Positions 21,119 through 29,887 of a stretch of DNA of 64,000 nt are shown here, piece by piece (position 1 is the first letter of the stretch; every line of letters begins with the position of its first letter). The stretch spans positions 1,426,001 through 1,490,000 of the forward strand of contig CP079215.1 of the NCBI GenBank assembly GCA_019316985.1, in the 5' to 3' direction. The stretch comes from Paraniabella defluvii. GTDB lineage: Bacteria > Bacteroidota > Bacteroidia > Chitinophagales > Chitinophagaceae. The notes under the pieces are model-generated. The model was not told the origin of the DNA. It saw only the letters and a program-made list of their open reading frames with translations, and searched no databases. The translations under genes were made by a program, and so were the position numbers.

Positions 21119-21358
21119 GTGAGTATAAGAAACCCTAAATATGATCTTGCGCTAGGTGAAAACCTAAGAAAGGTTAGAACCGCAAAAAAGCTGTCAAGAG
21201 AAACTCTTGGGGCAATGGCTGGCGTTGAGCCCAAACAAATCTATTTAATCGAAGTAAAAGGACAAAGTCCCACTGTAGCAACGCTTGTTGCTTTAGCATT
21301 AGCAATGAAGCTACATCCTAAAAAACTGCTTGATTTTGAATTTGAGTTTGAAGAATGA
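21119..21358 (+). CDS. XRE-family helix-turn-helix regulator (XRE-A)
   Basis: A 79-residue cytoplasmic DNA-binding protein that is almost entirely one Cro/C1-type HTH domain. Helix phrases are LALGENLRKVRTAKKLSRET, LGAMAGVEPKQIYLIEVKG and SPTVATLVALALAMKLHPKK, with an acidic FEFEFEE tail. The start is GTG at 21119; no ATG is available upstream in frame. It is divergent from the structured RNA/ORF1/ORF2 unit and shares with it a 240-bp gap holding a perfect palindrome. The arrangement predicts that it represses itself and perhaps the RNA promoter. It is not closely similar to XRE-B at 56113-56423 beyond the fold. Confidence 0.8.
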   Translation: MSIRNPKYDLALGENLRKVRTAKKLSRETLGAMAGVEPKQIYLIEVKGQSPTVATLVALALAMKLHPKKLLDFEFEFEE

Positions 21359-21417
21359 AAATCGACTTTCCTTTTAAGTTGATCGAAGCTTTATCAGTTA
21401 ATGCTTTATGATAATTT

Positions 21418-21789
21418 TTAATCTTTGGCCTTATTTTTCTTATTTCTAAGTAAATAGTGGTAAACGTTTTGATTGCTCACTGTGATCACGTAAGCATTAA
21501 CAAATTCGTATCCGTTCTTAGACATAAAATTTAAAGCATCTATCATTGAGTTAAATTCTAAAGTTTTGCCATTTTCATCTTTTATTATAGTTTCTTTCCC
21601 TGATGAAAATAATTTTGTCCTTTGGCCAAAGTCAATTTGAATTGTCAGCTTAGTACTTAGCAGTTTAGAAGTGCCAACTATTTGAACATACTCAACATCG
21701 ACGTCTTTTAATGGTATATCATTAACAGTTTGCGCTTTTATAGTAAAGCTGAAAATGATTATCCCTATCGAAAAAATTATCTTTTTCAT
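21418..21789 (-). CDS. secreted hypothetical protein (cassette gene)
   Basis: Intact 123-residue protein with a signal peptide (MKKIIFSIGIIIFSFTIKAQ, ending in the common Bacteroidota KAQ cut site). The mature part has VQIVGTSKLLSTKLTIQIDFG and ends with MSKNGYEFVNAYVITVSNQN and a basic tail RNKKNKAKD. The NGYEFV phrase resembles small Bacteroidota secreted proteins of unknown function in which a gene name or ORF follows GYEFVN. No catalytic motif is seen. It is the leftmost gene of the leftward AT-rich cassette series. The 255 bp to its right (21790-22044) contain no gene and only a weak attC-like pair of CTAAC/GTTAG ends. Confidence 0.55.
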   Translation of the reverse strand: MKKIIFSIGIIIFSFTIKAQTVNDIPLKDVDVEYVQIVGTSKLLSTKLTIQIDFGQRTKLFSSGKETIIKDENGKTLEFNSMIDALNFMSKNGYEFVNAYVITVSNQNVYHYLLRNKKNKAKD

Positions 21790-22044
21790 CTATTATTTTT
21801 TATAATTATAAATTTATTTAGCCTCGATCTAACCTAATAGGATTTGGCCGGCTCTACCGTTGAGGTGTTGCGTCCGCCCGGCCGCTGCTGATTAAAGATA
21901 CAAAAGCTAAATGTTTATTCTGTTGCTCGGGGTTATTCGTTTGCCGAAACCGAAGCTAAATAGTGAACAGAAACTGAGAATATATTCGTCACCCCGCCAT
22001 ATTGCCAATGCAATGTTAGCTGCTCGCCATTCGTCTTCAGAAAT

Positions 22045-22844
22045 TTAGCCTCCAAAGAGCTTTCCTAAATACGTCCCCAAAACAGTAGCAACAATGAAAA
22101 GTATTAGACTGTATAACCAGTGGTCTTTTGCAAGCTCAAAAAATCCTTGCGGACTAAGTCCGTAAATGTCTCGCCACTTTGATTTGGTCTTGAAATTTTC
22201 TTCGGCTGTCAACTTGAGAATATTTTCAATAACGTCTACCTTGGCTAATGTTGATTGGTGTAAACGCACATACTCTTTATCTTCAAAAGCTTTAGCTTCT
22301 TCATCACCGTTCAGCCAATGCTTCGGTGAAATTTTGTTCATTTCTAAAATAGAAGGAAGTCGTGGATGACTGGAGTATCCTTTTCCATATTTGTCAATCA
22401 ATAGGCGAGCAAGGTCAAATTTATTTTCATCTTTAATTTCAAAAGGTTTAGTTCCTAAAACTGTTGCTCTGTATTGTAGTGCTTCAAATCCGTAATTGAT
22501 GTCCCGCATATTCCAGTGTATCCATTTATAGTCCTTGTGTTCTTTTACAAAATCAAAAAGTCTTTGAGCATTTCCTTTTCAAGTTGGTCGTAACTACCGC
22601 TTACCTCGTCAAGAGGTGTTTTTTTCAGTTCGGCAACCTTGTGAATGGAGAAAGATTTTGTCTGAGCTGTGTTTAGATACCTAACAGCAATTGAAGTAAT
22701 TCTCGGCGTCTTGCCATCCTTTATGTCATAGAAACTTTCACAAGAATAATGTATGATTAAACAATGTGAATTGTTATCATAAAAACTGTTTATTGTTTCC
22801 TTCGCTTTCCTGTGTGTGCTTATTCTCCGTCTGGTTTGTCCCAT
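22045..22844 (-). CDS. hypothetical protein with C-terminal membrane anchor, cassette gene (frameshifted)
   Basis: Two frames join at a T run near 22557 to give about 266 residues. The N-terminal part has basic MGQTRRRISTHRKAKE, then HCLIIHYSCESFYDIKDG and PRITSIAVRYL. The middle has DFVKEHKDYKWIHWNMRDIN, YGFEALQYR and FDLARLLIDKYGKGYSSHPRL. The C-terminus has one transmembrane helix (LILFIVATVLGTYLGKLFG). The pattern of strand-rich N-terminus and a KxxxWxHWNMRDxNYGFEA block recalls a widespread uncharacterised family, possibly an RNase H-like fold, but I cannot name it. attC-like site 1 lies directly upstream at 22876-23005, so it reads as its own cassette. Confidence 0.6.
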
Positions 22845-22875
22845 TTTAAAGTATGATGTCAGTTTATGGTGGCAG

Positions 22876-23005
22876 CTAACGTTTTGCAGCTATGCGCAGG
22901 CAGGGATTTTCACCACTGAACGTCCTACGAAGAACTGAACTTTAATACTACATTCCTGTCCTAAGAAGCACGAAAACCCTGCTTGCGTATAGATGATGTT
23001 AGGGC
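22876..23005. repeat. attC-like recombination site 1
   Basis: An imperfect inverted repeat bounded by CTAAC and GTTAGGG. The left arm CTATGCGCAGGCAGGG (22890-22905) pairs with the right arm CCCTGCTTGCGTATAG (22977-22992) with a few mismatches. The outer boxes resemble RYYYAAC and GTTRRRY of integron attC sites. The stop codon of the ASCH gene (22999-23001) lies inside the GTTAGGG box, as is typical of integron cassettes. No integrase gene is in the window. Confidence 0.55.
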
Positions 23006-23381
23006 ATCGTGCTTTCTTCATAGTAAGCAAAAGATTGTGGCGGTACTTTTCCGAAAGATTCTTTAATACAAAGTTCTTTTTATATCTTTTAGCTCTTCTA
23101 ACTTGAAGGGCAAACCCATTTTCTTTACCAACAAAATAGTCGTAAAAATAGTCTTCTGTAATTCCTGAATACTCTTGAGTTTCTTTCCAAAGGGTATTTA
23201 GGTCTTTGAAGAGAATTTCCTCAATTTCAAACTCCAATAACTTTACTTATTGGAGCTGATGCATAAACAATAACTTTCGAAACATTTTTATTTTTAAAGA
23301 TGCTTCTCCTGAATTCGAATTTTTATCTCCCTCAAAAATCTTGTTTGCGAACTCTGGTTTAATCGACAATATAATTTTCAT
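22999..23381 (-). CDS. ASCH-domain protein (PUA-like), cassette operon gene 3 (frameshifted)
   Basis: Joined frames read [79 protein letters not shown] and a C-terminus VPPQSFAYYEESTMP. This is the ASCH fold: SIKPEFAxxIxxGxKxxEFR plus the VIVYASAPxxxVIGEFE strand. ASCH domains bind RNA or modified nucleotides. Three shifts (near 23318, 23245 and 23050) are required; length is about 127 residues. The start overlaps the 3' end of the PIN-domain gene by 23 bp, so the two are probably translationally coupled. The stop lies in the attC-like box. Confidence 0.65.
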
Positions 23382-24866
23382 TTGCTCTAGCTTCTTTTAA
23401 AAATTCTTCAAATTTATCATTTCCAATTTGTACAAATCCACGTGGGGCGTCATTTATTGATTTTATTATCCCCATCTCTATGAGTCTTTTTAAATTGACC
23501 TTTGGCTTTGGGAAAGAATCTACATACAGAAAGTTTACAATGAAAGGTCGATTGTATTTACTATAATTCCACCAATGGCTTAACTCACCATCTTTAAATA
23601 TGCTTCTTTTTCGGCATAGTCTTATGAATTCAGCTTCACTTTCAATATTCGTAATTACACTCTCCACAACACCAATGGTAGATATAACACTTTCATGATA
23701 GCCTCCTGTTCTGTAAAATAGTATAATATCCCCACGAACCAAATCTTTATGGAATGAACGAGAAATATAAACCTTCTTTAATGCATTTCTATGGGGTGCA
23801 TTTTCGACATAATCCAAAGGAGATTCATTATTTAGATATGAGTCCGGAAACAGTTCCGTGTGATAATCAGGCCAAATCGGGTTTAAAAAAACTCGTGAAC
23901 TTTTTTACAAAAGGAAAACACTCTCTTGGATTTTCGAGGACTTTCTTCGTAAAATCTCTCACAAAGACTCTTTCACTTCCATTCTTTGTTTCTTTCTCCC
24001 CCAATATTTGAATCCCCATTCTTCCAATAGGGCAATCAATCTTATTTGTTCATCTCTTTTATCGAAGATAGTGACATAGATTTCATCAACCATATTAGCT
24101 ATCGCATTATCAAAGATGATTTTCAAAAATCGTTCACCTAACTTATATCCTGTTGAAGTCACTTTGAAAGTACCAATTTTTAATCTCTTTTTTGATTGAA
24201 TGCAGGCTTAATGTCGGCATAACTCTCGCTTCCTGCATTTTCAATTTTCAAATACAAGAAAGCTTTTACATTACCATCAGTAATACACACATAAGAAATA
24301 TTGTCGGCTTTCTTGTTGAACCAAGTCTCAAATTCTCCATAATCTTCCAAGAACGATTGAAAAAATTCATCTTTCAAATTGATGTTTCCAAAGTAATCTT
24401 TCTTAACAGAAAGTACTTTATAATCTTTTAATTCAGGATTTTCAGAGGTGCACTTATCAATGAAAGCGTCAATCTTATAAATTTTGTCGGCAATGCCTAG
24501 AAGTTTTGCTTTCCTATGAATACCCTTGTCCTCAGTAATTAAAAAGTCAACTCTATTATTTAAAACCTCTTTTAATAGGCTTGTGTCTATGAAGTCATTT
24601 CTAGTTTTATCAGCCTCTCTAAGAATTGATATCTTCCCTGTTTCAGGTGAGTCTGTCTTAAGTTGGTTATAATTGCCAATTTTAATCCGCATCGTATTAA
24701 CCACTTCCTCATCCTGATACGACCCGATTTCTTCAATTGTTAATGGGTGTACACACTTTTCATAATGAAGTTTATCTATCCAATTGAAAAGCAAACCAAT
24801 ATCTTGATTGTAAATCTTACTGGCTTCACGGTGTATTACTATGTTTGTATCAAGTAAAATTCTCAT
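23359..24866 (-). CDS. PIN + GNAT-like + EVE/ASCH-like multidomain protein, cassette operon gene 2 (frameshifted)
   Basis: Joined frames give about 500 residues in three parts. Residues 1-140 are a PIN-type RNase domain: [17 protein letters not shown] (first acidic residue), [11 protein letters not shown] and [19 protein letters not shown] with conserved acidic positions. The middle resembles a GNAT C-terminus: [38 protein letters not shown] and [14 protein letters not shown]. The C-terminal part is PUA/EVE-like: [52 protein letters not shown]. Shifts lie near 24175 and in 23820-23960. It overlaps both neighbours. A nucleic-acid-directed toxin or defence effector is a reasonable inference; the exact target is unknown. 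Confidence 0.65.
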
Positions 24867-25378
24867 TTTCTAAAAATTTTTTGAAGTTTTTGGTTTCGTC
24901 TGATTTAAGGGTTACATGAGGCTTATTAAGCTGTTCTGCCAACTCTTTTGAATATTGAATTTCGAGTTCTTGAAATTTAAACAGTAAAGCAAAATCATAT
25001 TCTCTACTGTCACGGTTTTCTAGTCTTCTTTTAACTTCTTGAACGTCATCAACAACAATGATGAATGCAAAGGGGTCTAATGTTCTAAATGTGCCAAAGT
25101 CAATTTTTTCAGGAACATTGTTCTTATTCAATAAGCAATAATGACCATCAAGAACATATCTTTCATTTTCCTTCACAATCTGTTGAAGATTCGTGATTAA
25201 TCTATCTTGAGTAAGAGTAAAATCTTTTACCAATTTATTTTCCTTCGCGCTAATTTCTTCCCATTTCAATACTTCACTAGCACTTAAATGCCTTAGATTA
25301 AGGTCATCGCAAACCCTTTTACAAAGTGTCCCTTTGCCAACTCCGTGAATACCTCCTATGAATATTATGTTCTTTCAT
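24850..25378 (-). CDS. small P-loop ATPase/kinase-like protein, cassette operon gene 1 (frameshifted)
   Basis: After a shift within the first codons the protein reads NIIFIGGIHGVGKGTLCKRV, a Walker A loop (GGIHGVGKGT), followed by LRHLSASEVLKWEEISAKEN. VLDGHYCLLNKNNVPEKI and DPFAFIIVVDDVQEVKRRLE with NRDSREYDF are next. The layout (P-loop, DGH after about 75 residues, IIVVDD, arginine-rich lid) resembles adenylate-kinase-like or AAA_18/33 nucleotide kinases. Length is about 176 residues. The stop overlaps the PIN gene start by 17 bp. It could be a regulator or antitoxin kinase for the PIN protein; this is inference from the operon. Confidence 0.65.
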
Positions 25379-25404
25379 TTTGAGTGTTGTATTTCTAGCA
25401 TGTG

Positions 25405-25540
25405 CCCTAACGTTCCGGGTATTTCTGCAGCGACCGAAATCCGTGTTACTTCAGCTTAAATTTATTGATAAAGTTGAATAATGTTTATTTGTTCAGCACT
25501 TATTCTTAAGCCGTTAAAGCAGAAATACCATGTCAGTGGC
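25405..25540. repeat. attC-like recombination site 2
   Basis: CCCTAACG at the left end, then arms GGTATTTCTGC (25418-25428) and GCAGAAATACC (25519-25529), an 11-bp perfect inverted repeat around a ~90 nt AT-rich centre. TGTCAGTGGCA at the right end partly mirrors the left box. It lies between two leftward cassette genes. Resemblance to attC is structural, not sequence-proven. Confidence 0.5.
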
Positions 25541-25547
25541 AGTGCTG

Positions 25548-26565
25548 TCAATCAGTTGAATAATTATAAGTTTCGCTAAAAGTCCTTTTTTTGCTAATGC
25601 TAACCAGACCTCGATTGACAAGTTTTGCAATGATTGTGTCAGCTATTTTTTGAGCTAAATCAATATCGATTTCTCCAGGTCGTTTGAAGAAAATAAAAAT
25701 TGGATGTGCTCTTCTTCTGTCATCTGGATGTTCTAGGACCTTCTTTTTGTCTTTGTCAAAATGATTATAAACGGTTTGATATAAATCAAACTGTGAACTT
25801 GTAAGTTCATGAGCAAACTCTTTATAGTAATTTTCAAAATAGTTCAAGATGAAGTTTACAATGTCATCCTTTGTGAATTTAAAAATGTGTTTGTTATTTT
25901 TGTGGTCATACTCTGTTGCATGTGAATAGCCACCTGAAGCCAAGCCAGAAAGAGCTTGAATATAGAATTCTGCGTTGAGTCGAGGTTGTACTTTTTCTTA
26001 ATGACATCATCTTTTCTTTCAAGAACTTTCGAATAGATCCAAATTAGTGAAGTCAGTACTAAGCTGCAAATCAAAAGACAGTGAAACCAATAGTTTCAGG
26101 GTATATGAACTTACTTAATACTTTGTGCTTTTCAATAAGTGAGGGAAAGCCCCATAGTGTAGTTATAATTGTAGCAATGACTAACGATGAAATCTTATAG
26201 ACATAGTGTCTTTTCTGAAATTTGATTACACTTGTATTTATACTTGTGTCTAACTGTTTCGTAAACTCTTCTTCAACTATAACGTCATTCTTGCTTTTGA
26301 ATACAGCTAACTCTTCAATCTTTTGAAGCATGCTGGACCAGTCTTTACGGGTTACCGTTAGAGATGTATCCGTATTGTCTATAAACTCAATGGCTGCAGC
26401 CAGCTCTTCATAATCTCGCTGCTGTTTTCGACTTTGGTACTCACCTCCAGTCTTATCAGGATGAACTTCTGCGAACATTGCTTTAAGTTGCTTTCTCAAC
26501 TCGTCAATGTCAGGAGTTTCTATTCCGAAATGAGCTTGTATTTCTTCCGTTGATGTAAATTCCAT
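25548..26565 (-). CDS. J-domain (DnaJ-like) membrane protein, cassette gene (frameshifted)
   Basis: The first 70 residues form a J domain: MEFTSTEEIQAHFGIE, LRKQLKAMFAEVHPDKTGG with the HPD tripeptide that activates Hsp70 ATPase, and YEELAAAIEFIDN. Two hydrophobic helices follow (YKISSLVIATIITTLWGFPS; CLLICSLVLTSLIWIYS), then a soluble C-terminal domain with YNLDSTQNSIFKLFLAWLQV and KFTKDDIVNFILNYFENYY. Shifts occur near 26075 and 25935; joined length is about 338 residues. Signal-free N-terminal J domain places it in the cytoplasm with a membrane hairpin. Upstream are a copy of the 70-bp repeat (26691-26766) and a shared leader ending in CGAGTTAGTGGC, so it is a mobile cassette. Confidence 0.7.
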
Positions 26566-26690
26566 GAAGTTCTCTTTGCATTGCCACTAACTCGTGAGTA
26601 TGCGCAATAGCACCACTAATTAGTCGTTTATAAACGATTATAAATACTTACAAGACCTAAACCAAATCTGCTTTAATTGTCAATAATATT

Positions 26691-26766
26691 TTTAATAGCT
26701 ATCGGGCAATCTTTGGTGTTTCCATTGGCTTCCCGCAAGCAGTTTTGCTAATGTACTTATTTTTGG
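26691..26766 (-). repeat. inverted copy of the ~70-bp cassette repeat
   Basis: Minus strand reads AATAAGTACATTAGC, then AAACTGCTTGCGGGAAGCC, then AATGGAAACACC and AAAGATTGCCCGATAGCTA. It is the same element as the eight copies at 47.6-53.8 kb, here upstream of the J-domain gene and thus in the same orientation relative to its gene. Confidence 0.75.
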
Positions 26767-26817
26767 CAAAATGATATACGGCTTTCCGTATTGGGGCGGG
26801 GAGGATATTTCGTTTAC

Positions 26818-26866
26818 TGTTGAAGAGATCCTCGGCTCCACGTTGTTACGCTCGGGATGACGGGAG
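26818..26866. repeat. REP-like dispersed element
   Basis: AGATCCTCGGCTCCACG followed by TTACGCTCGGGATGACGG, a reverse-complement member of the REP-like family seen at 19.8, 20.3, 47.4-47.5 and 48.3 kb. Confidence 0.45.
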
Positions 26867-26955
26867 GAACGGCTGCGTTCGGGGACAACGGGAAGGGGAG
26901 TGACTGCTGTTCGAAAGGGAATACCCGGGCGAATGGCTGCATCTGGCACGGGATG

Positions 26956-27245
26956 ATAATCACTAATGATCGGTTGGGGTTCATTACCCTTTCGCACCTG
27001 TAACATATACCTCCGGAGCGGTTGTTTACTGGTTCGTTGCGGTTATACCACCGCATTTTTGCCGTTCCACACCCCAAATTTGAGGTTCCCTACCCGGAAT
27101 TTGGGGTTGTATAACCTCAAATGACAGGTGCACCAACCCCAACGGAGGGGTTCCCCACCCCGTGCGAGGGGTTTACAACCACTCCGGACCAATAAAAAAC
27201 CCCGCCGGATAGGTTCCCAACCTATACAACGGGGTTCAACCACCG
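26956..27245. repeat. 21-22 nt minisatellite, about 13 imperfect units
   Basis: Cores of the form GGTTnnnnACC begin at 26978, 27020, 27041, 27063 (CGTT variant), 27084, 27105, 27127, 27149, 27170, 27212 and 27233, so the period is 21-22 nt. Between cores lie 9-10 variable bases. One unit near 27191 is degenerate. Frames across it would encode seven-residue repeats, but no start, signal or stable frame supports a gene. It is best read as a variable-number tandem repeat in an otherwise empty 740-bp gap. Confidence 0.6.
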
Positions 27246-27310
27246 CAAATAATGCAAAGGTCCATCTGCCAAAACCTTCCGGGAATTGGCGTTTACAACG
27301 GCCTGCTCAC

Positions 27311-27793
27311 CTAAGTAGCCGGCGTTTCTGTGGCCGGCCTGGCCGCCTTGGCAAAAAATTGCTTTAGATCATTAAACTTAGCCTCGTAACCGGCCTCATT
27401 ACTACCGGCTTTATAGGCAGTAAATGCATAGTCGGTAAGGGCTGACTGGTAATTGTCATAATCGTGCAGGGTTTTGGCATTGTTCAGCCTGTCTACCAGG
27501 TTCATGAGCCTCGAAATAAAGGCTTCGTAATAACTGCGGCTCTGGTAATCCGCGTTAAACTCCGTCCATTCTACTTCTGAGGCGCTTAAGGTGGGCTGGC
27601 TTACATGGTAATCATGCACTTTGTTAATGAACAATTTGTTTTGCTCGTTTACGCTGCCATACCTGCGCCGCTCATCGGGCGTGAGGTTGATGTTGATGGC
27701 AGATAAAACCTGCTCTAACTGGGTAAGCGCATTGTGCGCCTGTGTTAACTGCTCTGTGCTCAGGTGCACATTGTTAAGGTTGCTTATGGGCAT
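27311..27793 (-). CDS. helical hypothetical protein
   Basis: Intact 160-residue protein without signal peptide or membrane segment. It is predicted to be mostly helical: LSTEQLTQAHNALTQLEQVL, YYEAFISRLMNLVDRLNNAK and YEAKFNDLKQFFAKAARPAT. A tyrosine-rich middle (NADYQSRSYYEAF) and an Ala/Thr-rich C-terminus are notable. The shape recalls small Bacteroidota proteins that bind or are co-expressed with phage or secretion genes, but I do not recognise the family. The 335 bp downstream to 28129 hold no gene that I can see. Confidence 0.55.
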   Translation of the reverse strand: MPISNLNNVHLSTEQLTQAHNALTQLEQVLSAININLTPDERRRYGSVNEQNKLFINKVHDYHVSQPTLSASEVEWTEFNADYQSRSYYEAFISRLMNLVDRLNNAKTLHDYDNYQSALTDYAFTAYKAGSNEAGYEAKFNDLKQFFAKAARPATETPAT

Positions 27794-28128
27794 ACTTTTT
27801 CATTTGTGGCCTATGGGGTACAGGCCCGGTTACAAAAAATTGTTTTTAGGTTAACAGGTTGGCAATGTTAGCATTGTGTCTGTTAGCGGGTGTAATATAC
27901 GCTGAATTGGTAATGGGTAAATTTTAAAGTTTTGTAAAAATGAATACACCGGCCTTATAGTAACTATGGTACAGGTTGGATGGCAATACCGGAATAGAAA
28001 GCCGGATCAATGCCTTTTTAGCGCACCCTGGTAAAACAGCTCATAGTATTCCAGCCCGAATTATGGGGTTTTAAACATTATAACGCCTTACGTATTTTTG
28101 GCCCAAAAATTTCATCCGGTTTTATAGA

Positions 28129-28778
28129 ATGAAAGCAATAGTAATAGGCGCAACAGGCGCCACAGGCAAAGAGCTGCTGCAACTATTATTGCGGGATGAA
28201 AGCATTACCGGCGTAGTAGCTTTGGTAAGAAAGCCCTTATCCCTGCAACATGCAAAGTTACACGTGCATGTGATCAATTTTGACCGGCCTGAACAGTGGC
28301 AGGACTTTGTTAGAGGAGACATGGCAATCTCCTGCCTGGGTACCACTTTAAAAGCGGCAGGCAGCAAGGAGGCGCAGTACAAGGTAGACTACGAATACCA
28401 GCTGGCTTTTGCGCAGGCTGCAAGCCAAAAGCATTCCCGGTTTATACTAATATCGGCAGGTATGGCCAACCCCAAATCACTGGTATTTTATTCCCGTATG
28501 AAGGGGCAACTGGAACAAGCGATCAGGGTGTTAAACTTTGAAAGCTTAACGATATTCAGACCCGGCCTGCTATCAAGGCCAGGCACCGACAGGGCTGGCG
28601 AAAAGGTGAGTGAATCGGTATTACGATTCTTTAATAAGCTGGGCCTGCTTAAAAGCTGGCGCCACTGCCGGTACATCAACTGGCAAAATTGATGATACTT
28701 TATGCCAAGCAAAAAAGCAAAGGCATACAAATTATTGAGCCGGCAGCACTATTAAAGCAGCAAGCTCATTTACCCTAA
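28129..28778 (+). CDS. NAD(P)H-binding oxidoreductase, atypical SDR (frameshifted)
   Basis: The N-terminus MKAIVIGATGATGKELLQLL is a GxxGxxG Rossmann motif of the atypical short-chain dehydrogenase type (NmrA or HTATIP2-like). AISCLGTTLKAAGSKEAQYK, then YEYQLAFAQAASQKHSRFIL and ISAGMANPKSLVFYSRMKG, with the YxxxK active-site pair, follow. One shift near 28663 leads to PVHQLAKLMILYAKQKSK and the end QQAHLP. Joined length of about 216 residues matches the family. Substrate unknown; cytoplasmic. It lies 12 bp before the serine hydrolase gene in the same direction. Confidence 0.75.
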
Positions 28779-28789
28779 CTTTTATATAA

Positions 28790-29860
28790 ATGATGAATCG
28801 ATTTTTCGCACTGCTTTTTCTTTCGTTAATCACTCTTTATGTAAACGCGCAAACAACATTCCATTTTGCCGATAGCATCAGAATAAAATACCAGATTCCG
28901 GAAATTGCATTTGCAGTTGTTTCTGCCGACTCTGTTTTCGAATTGCAGGTTCTAGGTGTACAACGGGCAAATACAGATTACAAAGCAAAATATAACGACA
29001 GGTTTCATATTGGCTCCAACACAAAAGCAATTACCGCGTTTATAGCGGCATTACTTGTAGAGAACAAGCAAATAACATGGGATACCCGCTTTTTGATCTC
29101 TTCCCGAATTAAAGCGTAAGAGCAGGAAGGATTATTACAATATGACCTTAGAAAACCTGCTTACATTTAGAGCCAAATTGCCGGCTTATACTTACACGTT
29201 TGAACAACCCACCCGAAAGCAAATCACAGGTAATAATGCCAGTCAGCGCCTTCAGCTTGCCCGGTACTTTATTCTGCAAAAACCTATGAAAGAAAACCCC
29301 GACGGATTAACGCCGTCAAATGCAGATTATATTTTAGCAGGACTAATGCTTGAAAAAGCAAGTGGAAAATCTTACAAAGACCTTATTGTAGATTTTGGTA
29401 AAACACAGGAATCTATTTTGACTTTGATTATCCCAATTTATCAGACACACTGCAGCCCTGGGGCACGATATTCAGTCCAACCCATTACCACCATTTGATA
29501 ATTATAAATTAAACTGGCTCTTATCAGCAGGAAATATTAATGTTAGCTTACCTGACTACATAAAGTTTATTCAGCTGCAGCTTAAAGGACTAAAAGGACA
29601 AACCCCGGTTCTCCCCGGAAACATTCGATAAACTATTGTATGGATTGCCTGTATTCTCGTTTGGGTGGTTTAACCAATTGGACAGATCAACCAACCGGGT
29701 TGTGGCTTATAATGAAGGAAATGCCGGTGCCTTCTTAACTCAGGTCGAAATTATCAAAGACGCCGGTAAAGGTTATATTCTATTTGCAAATTCTGTAACC
29801 AACACAACAAAAGAAGGACTTGGGGTTTTAATGGATGAGTTAAAAACGAAATACAGGTAA
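28790..29860 (+). CDS. serine hydrolase, beta-lactamase/class C-like (frameshifted)
   Basis: Secreted penicillin-binding-protein-like hydrolase: signal peptide MNRFFALLFLSLITLYVNAQ, then FHIGSNTKAITAFIAALLVE, where S-x-x-K is the nucleophile pair. MTLENLLTFRAKLPAYTYTF is next, followed by NADYILAGLMLEKASGKSYK, the YxN-like element being NADYILAG. The C-terminal VFSFGWFNQLDRSTNRVV and NEGNAGAFLTQVEII occupy the KTG/HxG region, here GNAG. Shifts lie near 29095, 29400 and 29615-29630. Joined length is about 355 residues. It may act on peptides or esters; true beta-lactamase activity is not implied. Confidence 0.75.
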
Positions 29861-29887
29861 CGATACCACAGCGCCCATTGCTATTAT

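Noticed and set aside
21830..22025. Fourth attC-like site
   Set aside because: CTAAC and GTTAG ends are present, but I could not draw convincing complementary arms between them.
26692..27243. Overlapping minus-strand ORFs
   Set aside because: They cross a cassette repeat, a REP-like element and the minisatellite; frame is not kept between units.
26956..27245. CRISPR array
   Set aside because: Period is 21-22 nt with 9-10 nt variable parts, too short for repeats and spacers, and no cas gene is present.
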